This document shows, piece by piece, positions 21,725-32,818 of a stretch of 64,000 bases of DNA. A program made the position numbers and the translations under genes. The notes beneath the pieces are model-generated. The model was not told the origin of the DNA, made no database searches, and saw nothing but the letters and a program-made list of their open reading frames with translations. The DNA is from Bombyx mori (taxonomy: Eukaryota; Arthropoda; Insecta; Lepidoptera; Bombycidae), in NCBI RefSeq assembly GCF_030269925.1, contig NC_085128.1:17424501-17488500 (forward strand). Reading direction: 5' to 3'. Position 1 is the stretch's first letter. Every line of letters starts with the position of its first letter.

Positions 21725-23540
21725 CTTGATTTTCAATCAGCGGTCTCACTTTTCGTGGTCACTGACCTTTCGAATACATTACAGGCGTATAAAGTATTCG
21801 CAACGTCAACCTTAATTAGGAAATAATATAATGCAGTAAAAATTCCGAGATCAAACCATAAAAGTAGCACTTATTATGAAAGAATAGAACACTACAATGA
21901 AATAGGCTAAAAAAAACAAAATAATTCACTAATAATCTTTATTTTAAATCAACAAGACAGTTAACATCTACGTAAGTTTATAATACAGTTTATAAAATTC
22001 TAAACTTTGATAATATGCTCTAATTATTAACTAAATAAGTCACTAATACTGACTGGTAAGTAGGTACCTACTAGAATTTTCTAAGAATTTTGCATGTTGA
22101 CAACGACTTAATCTATTTATTGAAATATGAAAAAAAAGTTATTTTTCTTTGTGTTTGTCAACCAAATTCCACTTATCAGTATATATAATTTGGAAGTATT
22201 TATTTGTTTTTCTTTAAAAATACACAAACCAATTAAATAACATGTCCTCCCCGGTTTCTCAACGAATTTCCTTTTTTTAGGAGCTTTTGTGTTACCAATC
22301 AAAATAAGAAAATTATGAAATAATATTATTTTTTTACACCTTTAAAATCAATAAAAAAAAGAAAGTGTAACTAAATATAATGGACATGATTGAATGATTA
22401 AGGTATGGGCGAACACAAGTAAATAGAAATGAAGTGCATGTGTATGGCCAAGCTTTAACACAACAAATATCTCCTGACATCGCGTTAAACTCAAATGAAT
22501 TATAGATTCGCGAAGTACTAATGTATTTTTGTTAATGCCCATTAGTTTATTCTAAGTTGGCGTTCAATTACTACAAAGGTAGAGGTTAGAGGATTGGTTT
22601 TTTGGAAGAATTGACAGAACGTGGTTTTGCATGGTTATGAAAGTTGACCTTTGCGTCATTGTGTTTGTATTTGTTCAGTTACGGCCTGAATTAGATTCTA
22701 TCTACTTGTATAATTTGTTAAAAAATTATAAAAAAACAATAAACCTTTTATCATCTTTAGGTACCGATTGAATAAAAAGTTTATTGCTTACATCACGGAC
22801 ACTAGAAAAAGGTTTTAAAGAAGTAACTTGCAATAGCAGGGTTTGTTTTTAAATTATTATTAAAAAGTAAAAGAATCAGTAAAATAAGGCCGCTTTTAGT
22901 AAAACACCTATTTATTGATTAAAAGAAGTTAATTGTTAAAACTCTAATCATGTCTTTTGGAGCATTAAAATTGTATGTATTGAAAAATGTTTTTATTCAA
23001 AAGCAGCGAAATGAAATGTGATAAAACGTTTGTTCTTGAGTTTTTATCAAAGTGAGAAACTTATCAGCAAACAATTATTTATTTTGTGACAAATTCTGGA
23101 TCTCAAAATATATGCATAATATGAATAAATAAGCGACATTAACGTATCCTCTTTGCTCACTTCCTTCCTCTCTGCGGTTGACAAATCAATTACTTAACCC
23201 ATACTGTTTTGCAAACAAAATAGAGATTTGATGCCAATTTAATGCATGTATATTTAAACTAGTGCATATTTAAAAAGGCACAACAACACAAATAAACATT
23301 ATAAACATGATTATATATAAACCTCATTGAATTTAATAATACGAGCCAAATTTTCTATTCGTCTTATAAAAAAATTGACAATTTATTTTAAATACTTTTA
23401 AATAATACTACATATTCTCTAAAGGACCTCATTAGTTTAATTTAGGTAATTATTTGTTTCGCGACGTCTTGTCATTCTTCGAGATCTGAAACGAAAAAAC
23501 TTATATGATATTTCAATAACTTCGTATTAAAGGTCTCACA
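21725..23540. other. AT-rich intergenic DNA
   Basis: No supported gene or repeat. The frames here are short and A/T-driven. Confidence 0.5.
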
Positions 23541-23544
23541 TACC

Positions 23545-23870
23545 CTCACACACAGCCCACTGAATTTCTCGCCGGATCTTCTCAGTGGGTCGCGTTTCCG
23601 ATACGGTGGTAGATTCTGCGAGGCTCTTGCTAGTGCCAGTGTTAGCAACACCTCGGGGTTTGAGCCCCAAGAGCTCACCTACACGCTAGGGCGACGCTGA
23701 TATATTTATATAGCCTCTCAAGGCTATCAGCATGGGTAGAAAAAAAAAAGAGAATACTGCTCATGCTAGGGCCAGTGTTAGCAACGTCCTCAGGTTAGAG
23801 CCCCGTGAGCTCACCTACTGGCTCGGTTACGCTGGCATAGCCTCCTAGGTTACCAGCTTAGGTAGAAAAA
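23545..23870 (+). mobile_element. Two adjacent LINE/SINE 3' end fragments
   Basis: The first copy (23545-23745) contains gaatttctcgccggatcttc and the tagcctctcaaggctatcag end with a poly-A. A second, 5'-shorter copy follows at once (23755-23870, tgctagggccagtgttagca ... tcctaggttaccagc, poly-A). The tandem arrangement suggests insertion of one copy into the A-tail of the other. Confidence 0.7.
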
Positions 23871-23879
23871 AAAATTGAA

Positions 23880-25650
23880 TGCATAAAGGATATAAAGGCA
23901 TTGAATTTTAAATATAGCTAAGTTAATAAATAACACTTGTCACTCTTCATATAACGAGTTAGTATCTCGGATAACTATTAAGGGGAAAAAAACCATAAAT
24001 GTAGAGAAGAATACATCCACGACCGTTCCCACGATATAGTGTTATAGTGGTCGTGGCTTCTATGTATCTAGTTGGTGACCATTTACCATCTGATGGCCGT
24101 GATCATCTGGCTCTATAAAATGTCATAGCCTATATAATCTAGTCTCTATGTCAAAAAGCAATACGAAAAACTAATTTTAAGCATATTCGTACACAGATGA
24201 AAAAAAAAACATTTATAATCTGCTTGCGGCCCGCTAGTCAGCAACCGGCAGCGTGGCTTTTGATTTTTAATGAACTTTCCGTTTAAAAGCCCGCGAAAGC
24301 GATTTGTTTGTGAGCTTTATGCAGATTGTGTGGGGAGTAATTGTGAATACGATTTTGTAAGTAAAGAAAAGTGATTTATATACATAGGTACGTATTACAA
24401 TAGCATATACATATATCTCATTTGATCTCGTGCGTTATATATACTAGATACAGTTGGCATAGGCGTTTGCGGTATATAAGCTCGTATGGATAGGTACCAT
24501 AATACACCATACGTACAAGGGGTAGGTACCATTCATGTGTCTAAATCTGCCGCCAAGTAATGAATTTTACTTTTACTTGATACCTGCACCAATAGTAGGT
24601 ACAGCATGATTAGGATTTCGATAACACGTCCAATATACCGAAGCAATCAACTTATGATCTCTGTTATGTCTGTATGTCGCTGGTGAGAGATAAGCTTGTC
24701 TCTCCATTAACGTAAATAATAAATACCACCTTGTGACGTGAAGGGAAACTTGGAAAAATTCTATATTGCCGTGATTTGTGAGAACGATTTGGTCTGGTCA
24801 CAAATGTTTTATTAGGCACAGAATTAAAACATAAAATTACCTTATTCATAGTTGACCGCATTAGAGTCGAAACGAAAAAAATATATAATAAAAAATCTAT
24901 GTCTCATATTACTAAAAGTATTTCAACAATGATATCAGTTTGAAATGTATTTTAAACGTCGTCCCTTCAAAACCCGTAATAGCTCTTTCATTGACTGAAC
25001 CAAATTGTAACATTAAGCTCCTTACATAATTATTGTATTGTATGGAGGCGAGATAAAGAGTACAAAAAGTTTGTCCAAACCAAGCCAAGCCCTCTGAGCC
25101 CAGGGCTGCAGCTGTACAAACATTTGTTTCGAAATACGTGCCAAAACAATACTTAATTTCACCAGCATAGGATTGAAAATCAATTTGTTCGCTCGGTTGA
25201 ATGCTATTGCAATACTAGTGCACTTTTCGCGACTCGGAATACGATTTAATGAAATTTTATCCTTAACAAACAGAGCTAAAAGCGAAAATGCAATGTATTT
25301 TCGGTGATTTGTTGGTACATAATGTTGCAGGAAGAGATCACCAGTTGTCGTGTGGCAGAGTAATTAATCCAGTCAGTACATTTTCGACTAAAACTGATTT
25401 TGAAAGGGGTTTTGTGGTTTTGTACAAGTTGTATACAGGAGGCATAAATATTCAGTATCACATTTCTTCATTACATTTATTGTATTTCAGAAAATATACA
25501 GGTAGCAACGGCGTGCAAACGCGGGTCGGGAGAAAAACAAAAATCATCACCAGATTCGGTCGTAATGCTTGGCTGTATAGGTACTCAATTTTAGACGTGT
25601 TGCTCAGTTCAGGCCATACCTATGACAATATTTGAATGATTATGATCCCA
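23880..25650. other. Intergenic DNA, no gene recognised
   Basis: A small dyad (ccacgacc ... ggtcgtgg, about 24015-24056) is visible. The 115-residue frame at 25288-25635 has no recognisable domain, splice support or compositional signature. Confidence 0.45.
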
Positions 25651-25674
25651 AATTTATAGTATCCGTACCTACTG

Positions 25675-25922
25675 CAAGGTACCCACTAAGGGTAGTGGGT
25701 ACCTTGCTAAAAATAGGCAGGGGCCTATTTTTGCTGTGAAGCAGTAATGCGTTTCGGCTTAAAGGGTGGGACAGTCGTTGTACTGTAAAAATTGAAGACC
25801 TTAGAACTATTATCTCAAGGTGGTTGGCGGAATTTACGTTGTAGATGTCTATGGGATCCGGTAACCACTTAACATCCATCAGCTGGGCCGTGAGCTCGTC
25901 CAAACATCTAAGAAAAGAAAAA
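25675..25922 (+). repeat. Rearranged Bm1 SINE with an internal perfect palindrome
   Basis: The Bm1 3' half (gtgaagcagtaatgcgtttc to the catctaag tail) is preceded by CAAGGTACCCACTAAGGGTA then GTGGGTACCTTG (25675-25706). This inverted repeat has 14-bp arms and appears to derive from the gggtaggtaccaccac part of Bm1 by local inversion. Confidence 0.75.
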
Positions 25923-26279
25923 ATGCAACCGTAATTGTCTTGTCCGCGTCTATTTTACACTGTGTACGGACACTGTTAACAAATTGTTTTCGTAACGCTA
26001 ATGTGTATCGAGTGATGTGAAAATATTTATCTTTCCTAAATTCAATGTCCTTCAATAATATATTACTTGTGCTTCATCTGTTATCTGAAAGTTATTTACG
26101 ATTTCCACAATAGAATTGATCTGTTTCTTACTGTACTAAAGTTTCACTTCGTCTGCCAATTTTATTTTTATTTTAGTTCATTTATCATTTATGATTGGCT
26201 ACTACATAGTTTTATTATGACGATAAAATGACGCATAATATTAAGCTGATTGCACTTAGGAGAGATGTAACAACTCTAA

Positions 26280-26440
26280 ATATCTTCTCAGTGGGTCGCG
26301 TTTCCGATCCGGTGGTAGATTCCGCGAAGTACTGCTCTTGCTAGGGCCAGTGATAGTAACACTCCGGCTTGAGTCTTGTGAGCTCACCTACACGTCAAGG
26401 AGAAGCTGAAATAGCCTCTCAAGGCTATCAGCTAAAAAAC
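26280..26440 (+). mobile_element. LINE/SINE 3' end fragment
   Basis: Begins within tcttctcagtgggtcgcgtt and ends tagcctctcaaggctatcag. Truncated at both sides relative to other copies. Confidence 0.7.
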
Positions 26441-27039
26441 TAGTCGAAATTCGACTATAATTAATTGAAATTATAAGTTTGAAAACTATTATACTTCTAT
26501 AATCACATATTTCGCCAAAACTATAGACAAACAATACAATTAATTAATTATATCTATAATTAATTATAATAATAATTTATTCTTGATTTAACTACAGACT
26601 TTAATAATAAACAAAAGAGTACATATGCGCATATCAAATACATGGTAGTGTGTGTAATGTTTTCATTATTTATTTTATGATTTTTTAATGCATAATTTAA
26701 AAAATTATTAGCATTCTGCACTCTTTCTCTATATTTCATACTCCTCCGTCCGCGCAATTTTCGTAAAAAGGGGTACAAAGTTTTTACTTCACGTATTAAT
26801 ATATAGATTTTATATTAGCTACGAACTGCTTTTCCGACAGCGCAACCGTACCAAATTCGAATCAAATTAGGTACACTTTCAGTACATTAATTTCGGGGTA
26901 ATGAAGAACTAAAAGGCACGGAATCATGGCTATTTAGACGAGTTAGCGGTCAATCTGCTTTTAAGTGGTTAGCGGAGCTCGATGTCAGCACAGCGTGTAT
27001 TCGAAATCGATCTTGACTCAGGAGACCGAAGTTTAAATT

Positions 27040-27530
27040 TTTTTTTATTGCTTAGTTTGGTGGACGAGCTCGCAGCCCACCTGATGTTAAGTGGTTACTG
27101 GAGTCCATAGACATCTACAACGTGTCAGAATCTTGCAGAATCTTGAAGTCGTCGTGGCCTAAAGGATAAAACGTCCGGTGCATTCGTATGTAGTGATGCA
27201 CGTACGTACTCAACAAATGTTCACGATTGACTTCCACGGTGAAGGAATAACATCGTCTAATAAAAATCAAACCCGCAAAATTATAATTTGTGTAATTACT
27301 GGTGGTAGGACTTCTTGTAAGTCCGCACGGGTAGGTACCACTGCCCTACCTATTTCAATGCGTTTCGATTTGAAGGGTGGGGCAGCTGTTGTAACTATAC
27401 TGAGACCTTAGAACTCATATCTCAAGGTGGGTGGCGGCATTTACGTTGTAGATGTATATTGGCTCCGGTAACCACTTAAAACCAGGTGGGCTGTGAGCTC
27501 GTCCACCCATCTAAGTAATAAATAAAAAAA
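27040..27530. repeat. Head-to-head Bm1 pair (minus fragment then plus full copy)
   Basis: 27040-27128 is the minus-strand tail of Bm1. At 27147 a plus-strand copy begins with its tRNA-like head (gtcgtcgtggcctaaaggat). It has lost the B box between gatgca and cgtacgtactc and then runs through the body to a poly-A at about 27530. A similar dyad occurs at 40580-41003. Confidence 0.8.
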
Positions 27531-27974
27531 AATAGGCGGAAAATGCCGACAACTAAACAAACTAGCCACGATCGACTATGTTCTTCCAAACAAGTACTCA
27601 ATATACCAATTGGCTATTCGTGTATGATGCTAATATCGCACACCGATGAAAACGGCGGCTCACAGTTAATCCGATGGTCCGATAGCGCGCAGCTTGCCGC
27701 TATCGTTCGGATTTATTGAATTAAAATCTCGACCCGGGCCTAGCCGCCGCGCCGCCGAGCGGTATCGCGCGCCGAGATCAGAGCACGTGCGCTTTTCGAT
27801 AATTCATCTCGTTGCATTTACTTGAATGGTAAGCCATTAAGCTTATTCGATTGCGAGGAAATGTTTTGGGTTTCATCAAAATTTGTTAATCGTTTATTTT
27901 TTGTATACCTTACTTGTAAATTACCGTATATTTTGAAGACCGTTTCGTATTACGATTGAATTCGTTTTTAATAC

Positions 27975-28175
27975 GCCCACAGACACAACCCACTGAGTTT
28001 CTCGCCGGATCTTCTCTGTGAGTCGCGATTCCGATTCAGTGGTGGATTCAGCGAAGCCCAGCTCTTGCTAGGGCTAGTGTTAGTAAATTTGTGAGGATGT
28101 ACCCCGTGAGCTCGTCTGCACGTTCGTCGATCCCAGGATAACCCCTCGGTTACTAGAATGGGTAGACTTAAATGA
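27975..28175 (+). mobile_element. LINE/SINE 3' end fragment
   Basis: Contains acaacccactgagtttctcg and a diverged remainder ending gttactagaatgggtaga. Non-coding. Confidence 0.65.
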
Positions 28176-28864
28176 AAATTTAAGACGTTGCAAGAACCGC
28201 CATTTTTATTTACAGCTGCTGCGCCTTCTTCTTCTTTATAGCTGACTGGCATTGTGCTGTTCAAATTTGAAATCGGACACTCTTGCAAAATGTTCTCCTA
28301 CTAAAATTTAATCACAATCAATACGAACATCAAAAGATATCCAAACGAACACTTTAAATTTGTTAGTACTGTATCCAGAGCTAATGCATTTTTTCTTACT
28401 TCAACATGGCGCCGTTGCAAGGTGTCGCGGCAAGTGCAACAGACACGTGCGGGGCGCTCGCCGACACGTGTCACCGCACGACAATATGTCGCGATCATTG
28501 CAATATTGTACCTCTTATTAATGGACTATTATTGGCTATTAAATTGTTATGTGATTATATGAATCCTGCAGTCTATAGAATTCGGAAGTGTTCATATTTA
28601 ATTATCAGTTTTGTTTCCATTGAAGATAAGATCATAGTTTATGCATTAAATCAATATCAATACGAACCATCTCCATATGACAGGTGAAGACGATAAATAG
28701 ATAACTTGGGTACTTGAACCTTTTTTTCCTATCTACATATTTACAGGCAGCCTAAGGGGCTATTCCAGATTCTCGCGGACGGGACTTGAACCAACACGAT
28801 AACCCTCTTATCATGGCCATCACAAACTATATACTAGATGCAGATGACGAAAAACAGTTGCCGT

Positions 28865-29405
28865 CTCCCTAAATATGCCATTTCGGATCCTCCCGATTCA
28901 CTCTCAATGCTTTTAGGCATTCCAAGCACCGGTTATCGTTCCTTTTTAAGATTGAGGCATTACTGATGGTCCGGAGGCCTTTCCAGTTTCACCAGGACAG
29001 GTGGGCGAGCAAAGGGTCAGCCAGGGGTTGGGATTTGCTAACAGCTGCCCGTGCGCCTCTGAAGGAGACCTAACAGCTCAAGAGCAGCTGCTTCGCGACC
29101 AGATGAGAAGATCCGACGAGAAACTCAGCGGGCTGATGCACGGGTTAGAAAGTTACCGTTCCCTTCGAACCCGTCGAATGCGATGAAGGGCTCGTCGTGA
29201 ATATTAACCCACAGACATATCTCACTGAGCTTCTCGCCGGATTTTCTCGGTGGGTCGCGATTCCGATGCGGTGGTGGATTTAGTAGTAGATTTGTAGCAC
29301 TACCCTTGCTAGGGCAGATGTTAGCAAAGTCTCCCAAGTTGAATCCCGTTAGCTAGCCTACGCTACCGGTGAAACTAGCATAGCTTCCCGAGGTTACTAG
29401 CAAAA
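28865..29405. mobile_element. Cluster of LINE 3' fragments in alternating orientation
   Basis: 28865-28930 (+) carries a piece of a LINE C-terminal region (tttcggatcctcccgattca). 28955-29150 (-) is the jockey-type 3' end (ggaggcctttccagtttcac). 29150-29405 (+) is the related module starting gaacccgtcgaatgcgatga and ending near ggttactagc. No intact frame. Confidence 0.65.
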
Positions 29406-29409
29406 GGTA

Positions 29410-31960
29410 TAGCAAAAGCCATTTCTAAAATTTCTAGTTTAGGAGAAATTTTAAAATATTATAGCTTGGTCTAAAATTGTAGATGGCACTCACAGTGGCA
29501 ATGTCGTCAGTTAAAATTAAGTTTTAAACAAAATATTACAAGTTTTCTTTATTCTATTATATTATTCGTCGGCATTTGAATATTGTGCTAAGTATCGTTC
29601 ATTTTTAAAATGCATTTTAGAAAATAGAAAATTAGATCATTCTTGACGCTATCCATGAATAAGCACTAGTACTCTGTGTCCACGAGAGCTGTAGTGTTCG
29701 AAACCTTGAAAATAATACTAAAAGCTTTTCCTCTAAATTTTGGACATTTATAAATAAGTCTACTCCCGACACCGGTGAACTGTGTAGCCTGTCATAAACT
29801 GTACCACTCGAAAGAATTATCAATTGTAAATTATTACAAGAGAACTGGATTATGTCGTGGGCTAAACGTTGCTGTGTATTCCGGCGAAAGGCGCACGTGC
29901 GTACACTCGACGCGACAAGTGCGAGACGGCTTTTAAAAAATATCATATTATTGTACATAACAAAACAGCTATTAACTTGGGGTAACCATAACGTATGCGA
30001 TTTTTAGAGATTTTCTCGACTCTTTTTAGACATGTTGATTATACATCGGCACCTTTAGAATTGAAGTTGCTTAATCTAAAATTCTTGTTTTTTGGTAAAC
30101 ACCAAAACATTAAACTTATTTTCTTTGGTAAACACTAAAAAATATTATTAAAATATTTTTTTAGTTTTTCAATTTTTATAGTTTAATGTATGCGCTTGAT
30201 TTAAAAGAGACGGTAAGAGTGATTTTTCCTCATTTTATAAACTGATCGAATACATGTTTATAAGTCGGGCCAATAACAAAACTCATTTTATAAAAAAATG
30301 TTAAGCCCCTTCAATTCTAAAGTTTCGTAATGTTCTCTGTTTAATACAGGTTTCCTCCAAGGTTCTCCATAACAATCGATCCTTCGTTGTCCCCATTCAA
30401 AGGGTTCCCTTGACTTTTACGAGGTCCTTATTCACAAGAAACGTTGCATTAATTGTTAATATCGTTTGTGTCCTAAAATCAGATTAATGGGCTTTACATT
30501 TTAACCAGGTAACAACGAAATTAGCGGTAGGAAGCGGCTGACGTCCATAAGCGACGGTAACCACTCACCATCAGGTGGGCCGACTGCCTACAAAAACAAT
30601 TACAAAAATCGAGATTCGCCCAACTGTTAATCGTAAAAAGATAAACTTATTATATTATATATTATCTTACAAAAAAACCCGATCGAGTGATAGAAATTAG
30701 GTCCGTAGTGAGCGGCAACCATCTTCTATTAGGTTCTCTTTGCGCATTGTACATATAAGAAAATCGGTGCAATATTATGTACATAATTATTTGTGTAAGA
30801 TGGACACCCTACTGTCAACCAACGGTTACCTCACCCCGAATCAAAACGTTATTATAATGTCATCACACCGTATCAATCAGTATTGTGTGCGACCGCGAAT
30901 CTAAACCAATTATTTGTATCCCTCTTTTTAGATTAGCTACACGACTGTCCAACAGGAAACGATTAAACAAAAAGCACCCTTAACTTCTTATAATTTAAGT
31001 TGTAAATCGATTGGTTAAGTTGTATCGATAGATTGTACAATTACATTTAGTTTTGCTCTATACATTATATCCCGTATAGAATACAAAGATCGAAAAAAAA
31101 ATTTTTCACAATAATGCATTAAAAATTACACATAAAAAATTTTTCATCACTTTTTCTCGACATTGCTTACGCTGAAATTTTCATTCGGAACCATGAATAC
31201 TGAAAAAGTTTAGATAATACTTCCACCACAGATTAAAAGTATTCACTTTCTTTAAAATTATTAATATTTTCTACTAGACTTTTATATTTAAACAATAAAT
31301 TCTCCTTATGTAACCTTTTGCACGTAAACAATAAAATTTAATATTCCCTTCGTAGGGATTTAATGTGCGTCGTATTATAATGACACCATTCAGTCAAAGC
31401 GTTACGAATTATCGGAGCCCGCACGCACGTGGTGCGGTGTTGCGAATTCACCGTCCATGAAAACATCACCACTAAAATTGCTTAGCCATTCCAAATTAGT
31501 CCCTATTGCACCACAAAAAGAACATAATAAAGTGCCGGTAAATATTAGTGGCACTTGTAGGACATGTTAAGCGAATCTAAATCTTATTTCGTAGCCAGAA
31601 GAACGTTAGTTTTGAAGTATTGCCTTGTGTAAAATGGCGGACAGGTTGCCATCACGTGCAAATGACAGTTCGCTTCCTACAAATATATGATGTTATTAAT
31701 TTCGTATTGTTGTTGATTATTATTATTTTCTAATGCTGTGTGTTACGAAAAAGAGACCATAAAGTCAATCGACGCCATTTTATAAACACCTGACATGGAA
31801 ACATTAAATTTTCACCACAAACATTTTTTGACATTGATCATGACCATCAATCGAAGTCAGATGGAAAACAATAGTATCACTAATAAGTAAAATGCTATTC
31901 TAGTTAAAGTCAGCAGGTAATGCAAATCGCATCGATGGTCGTCATTTTGCACTCACATAT
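29410..31960. other. AT-rich intergenic DNA
   Basis: No supported host gene. A short CR1-type LINE tail lies at about 30530-30600 (+, gtaaccactcaccatcaggt then gggccgactgcctac). The 108-residue minus frame at 29632-29958 has no recognisable features. Confidence 0.5.
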
Positions 31961-31964
31961 TTTT

Positions 31965-32500
31965 TTCCTACCTATGCTGATAGCCTTGGGAGGCTATATC
32001 AGCGTTACTCTAGCGTGTAGGTGAGCTCTCGGGGCTCAAACCGGAGGTTTTGCTAACACTGGCCCTAGCAAGAGCAGTGTTAGTCAGAATCTACCACCGG
32101 ATCGGAAACGCGACCCACTGAAAAGATCCGGCGAGAAACTCAGAGGGCTGTGTCTATGGACTCATACGAGCACATTGAGTAGTAGTTGTACGCACTAATA
32201 GCATCATTTTTTTCTTACCCAATCGCCGGTAGGGCTCAGCCTGAGGACTTTGCTAACATCTGCCCAGCAAGAATAGTGCTTCGTTGAATCTACCACTGGA
32301 TCGGATTCGCGACGCATTAAGAAGATTCGGCGAGAAACTCGGTGAGTTGTGTCTATGGGTTGAGTTGTACAGGCGAACTTTGACAAGTAGTTCGACAAAT
32401 ATGGCTATAAGGGTCCTTGCACTTGCTCCTAGTGCTAGAGATGTAAGAGTCTAATAACAGCGTTGGTGGAACCAGTGGATTTGTAACGGCGTGTGTGGAG
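31965..32500 (-). mobile_element. Two adjacent minus-strand LINE 3' fragments plus a LINE C-terminal scrap
   Basis: 31965-32170 and 32208-32370 are two copies of the 3' module, with gatccggcgagaaactcaga and gattcggcgagaaactcggt as landmarks. 32395-32500 resembles the complement of the last codons of the jockey-type ORF2 at about 56035-56150. They lie just downstream of the RSPH3 stop. Confidence 0.6.
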
Positions 32501-32818
32501 GGGACAGCTGCTGTGCATTGTCCCCTTGTCAGAGTTCGGGTGCATGAAACATCCCCTACTGGCTATCTACAGTCTCCGCTACTACTATAGTAGTAAGCCT
32601 TAGAAAGGAGTCGTGATATCGTCGCGACAAAACATTACCAAACTTTTTCGCAGCATCAGTACCTAGTTCTAGAATACAATATCAAGAATAATATCTACAT
32701 GTATGATGTATGAATTGAAGGCGGACTTATTTATGCCACAAATTAATTGAAGAGTTTGCGATCATGTGTGTAAGGAAACTTCATAGTTACCGACACTTGA
32801 AGATAGCAAACCACTTCG

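Noticed and set aside
25288..25635. 115-residue open frame on the plus strand
   Set aside because: No recognisable domain, no splice or polyadenylation context, and composition like the AT-rich surroundings. Probably chance.
29632..29958. 108-residue minus-strand frame
   Set aside because: No family features. The frame lies among LINE fragments and lacks supporting signals.
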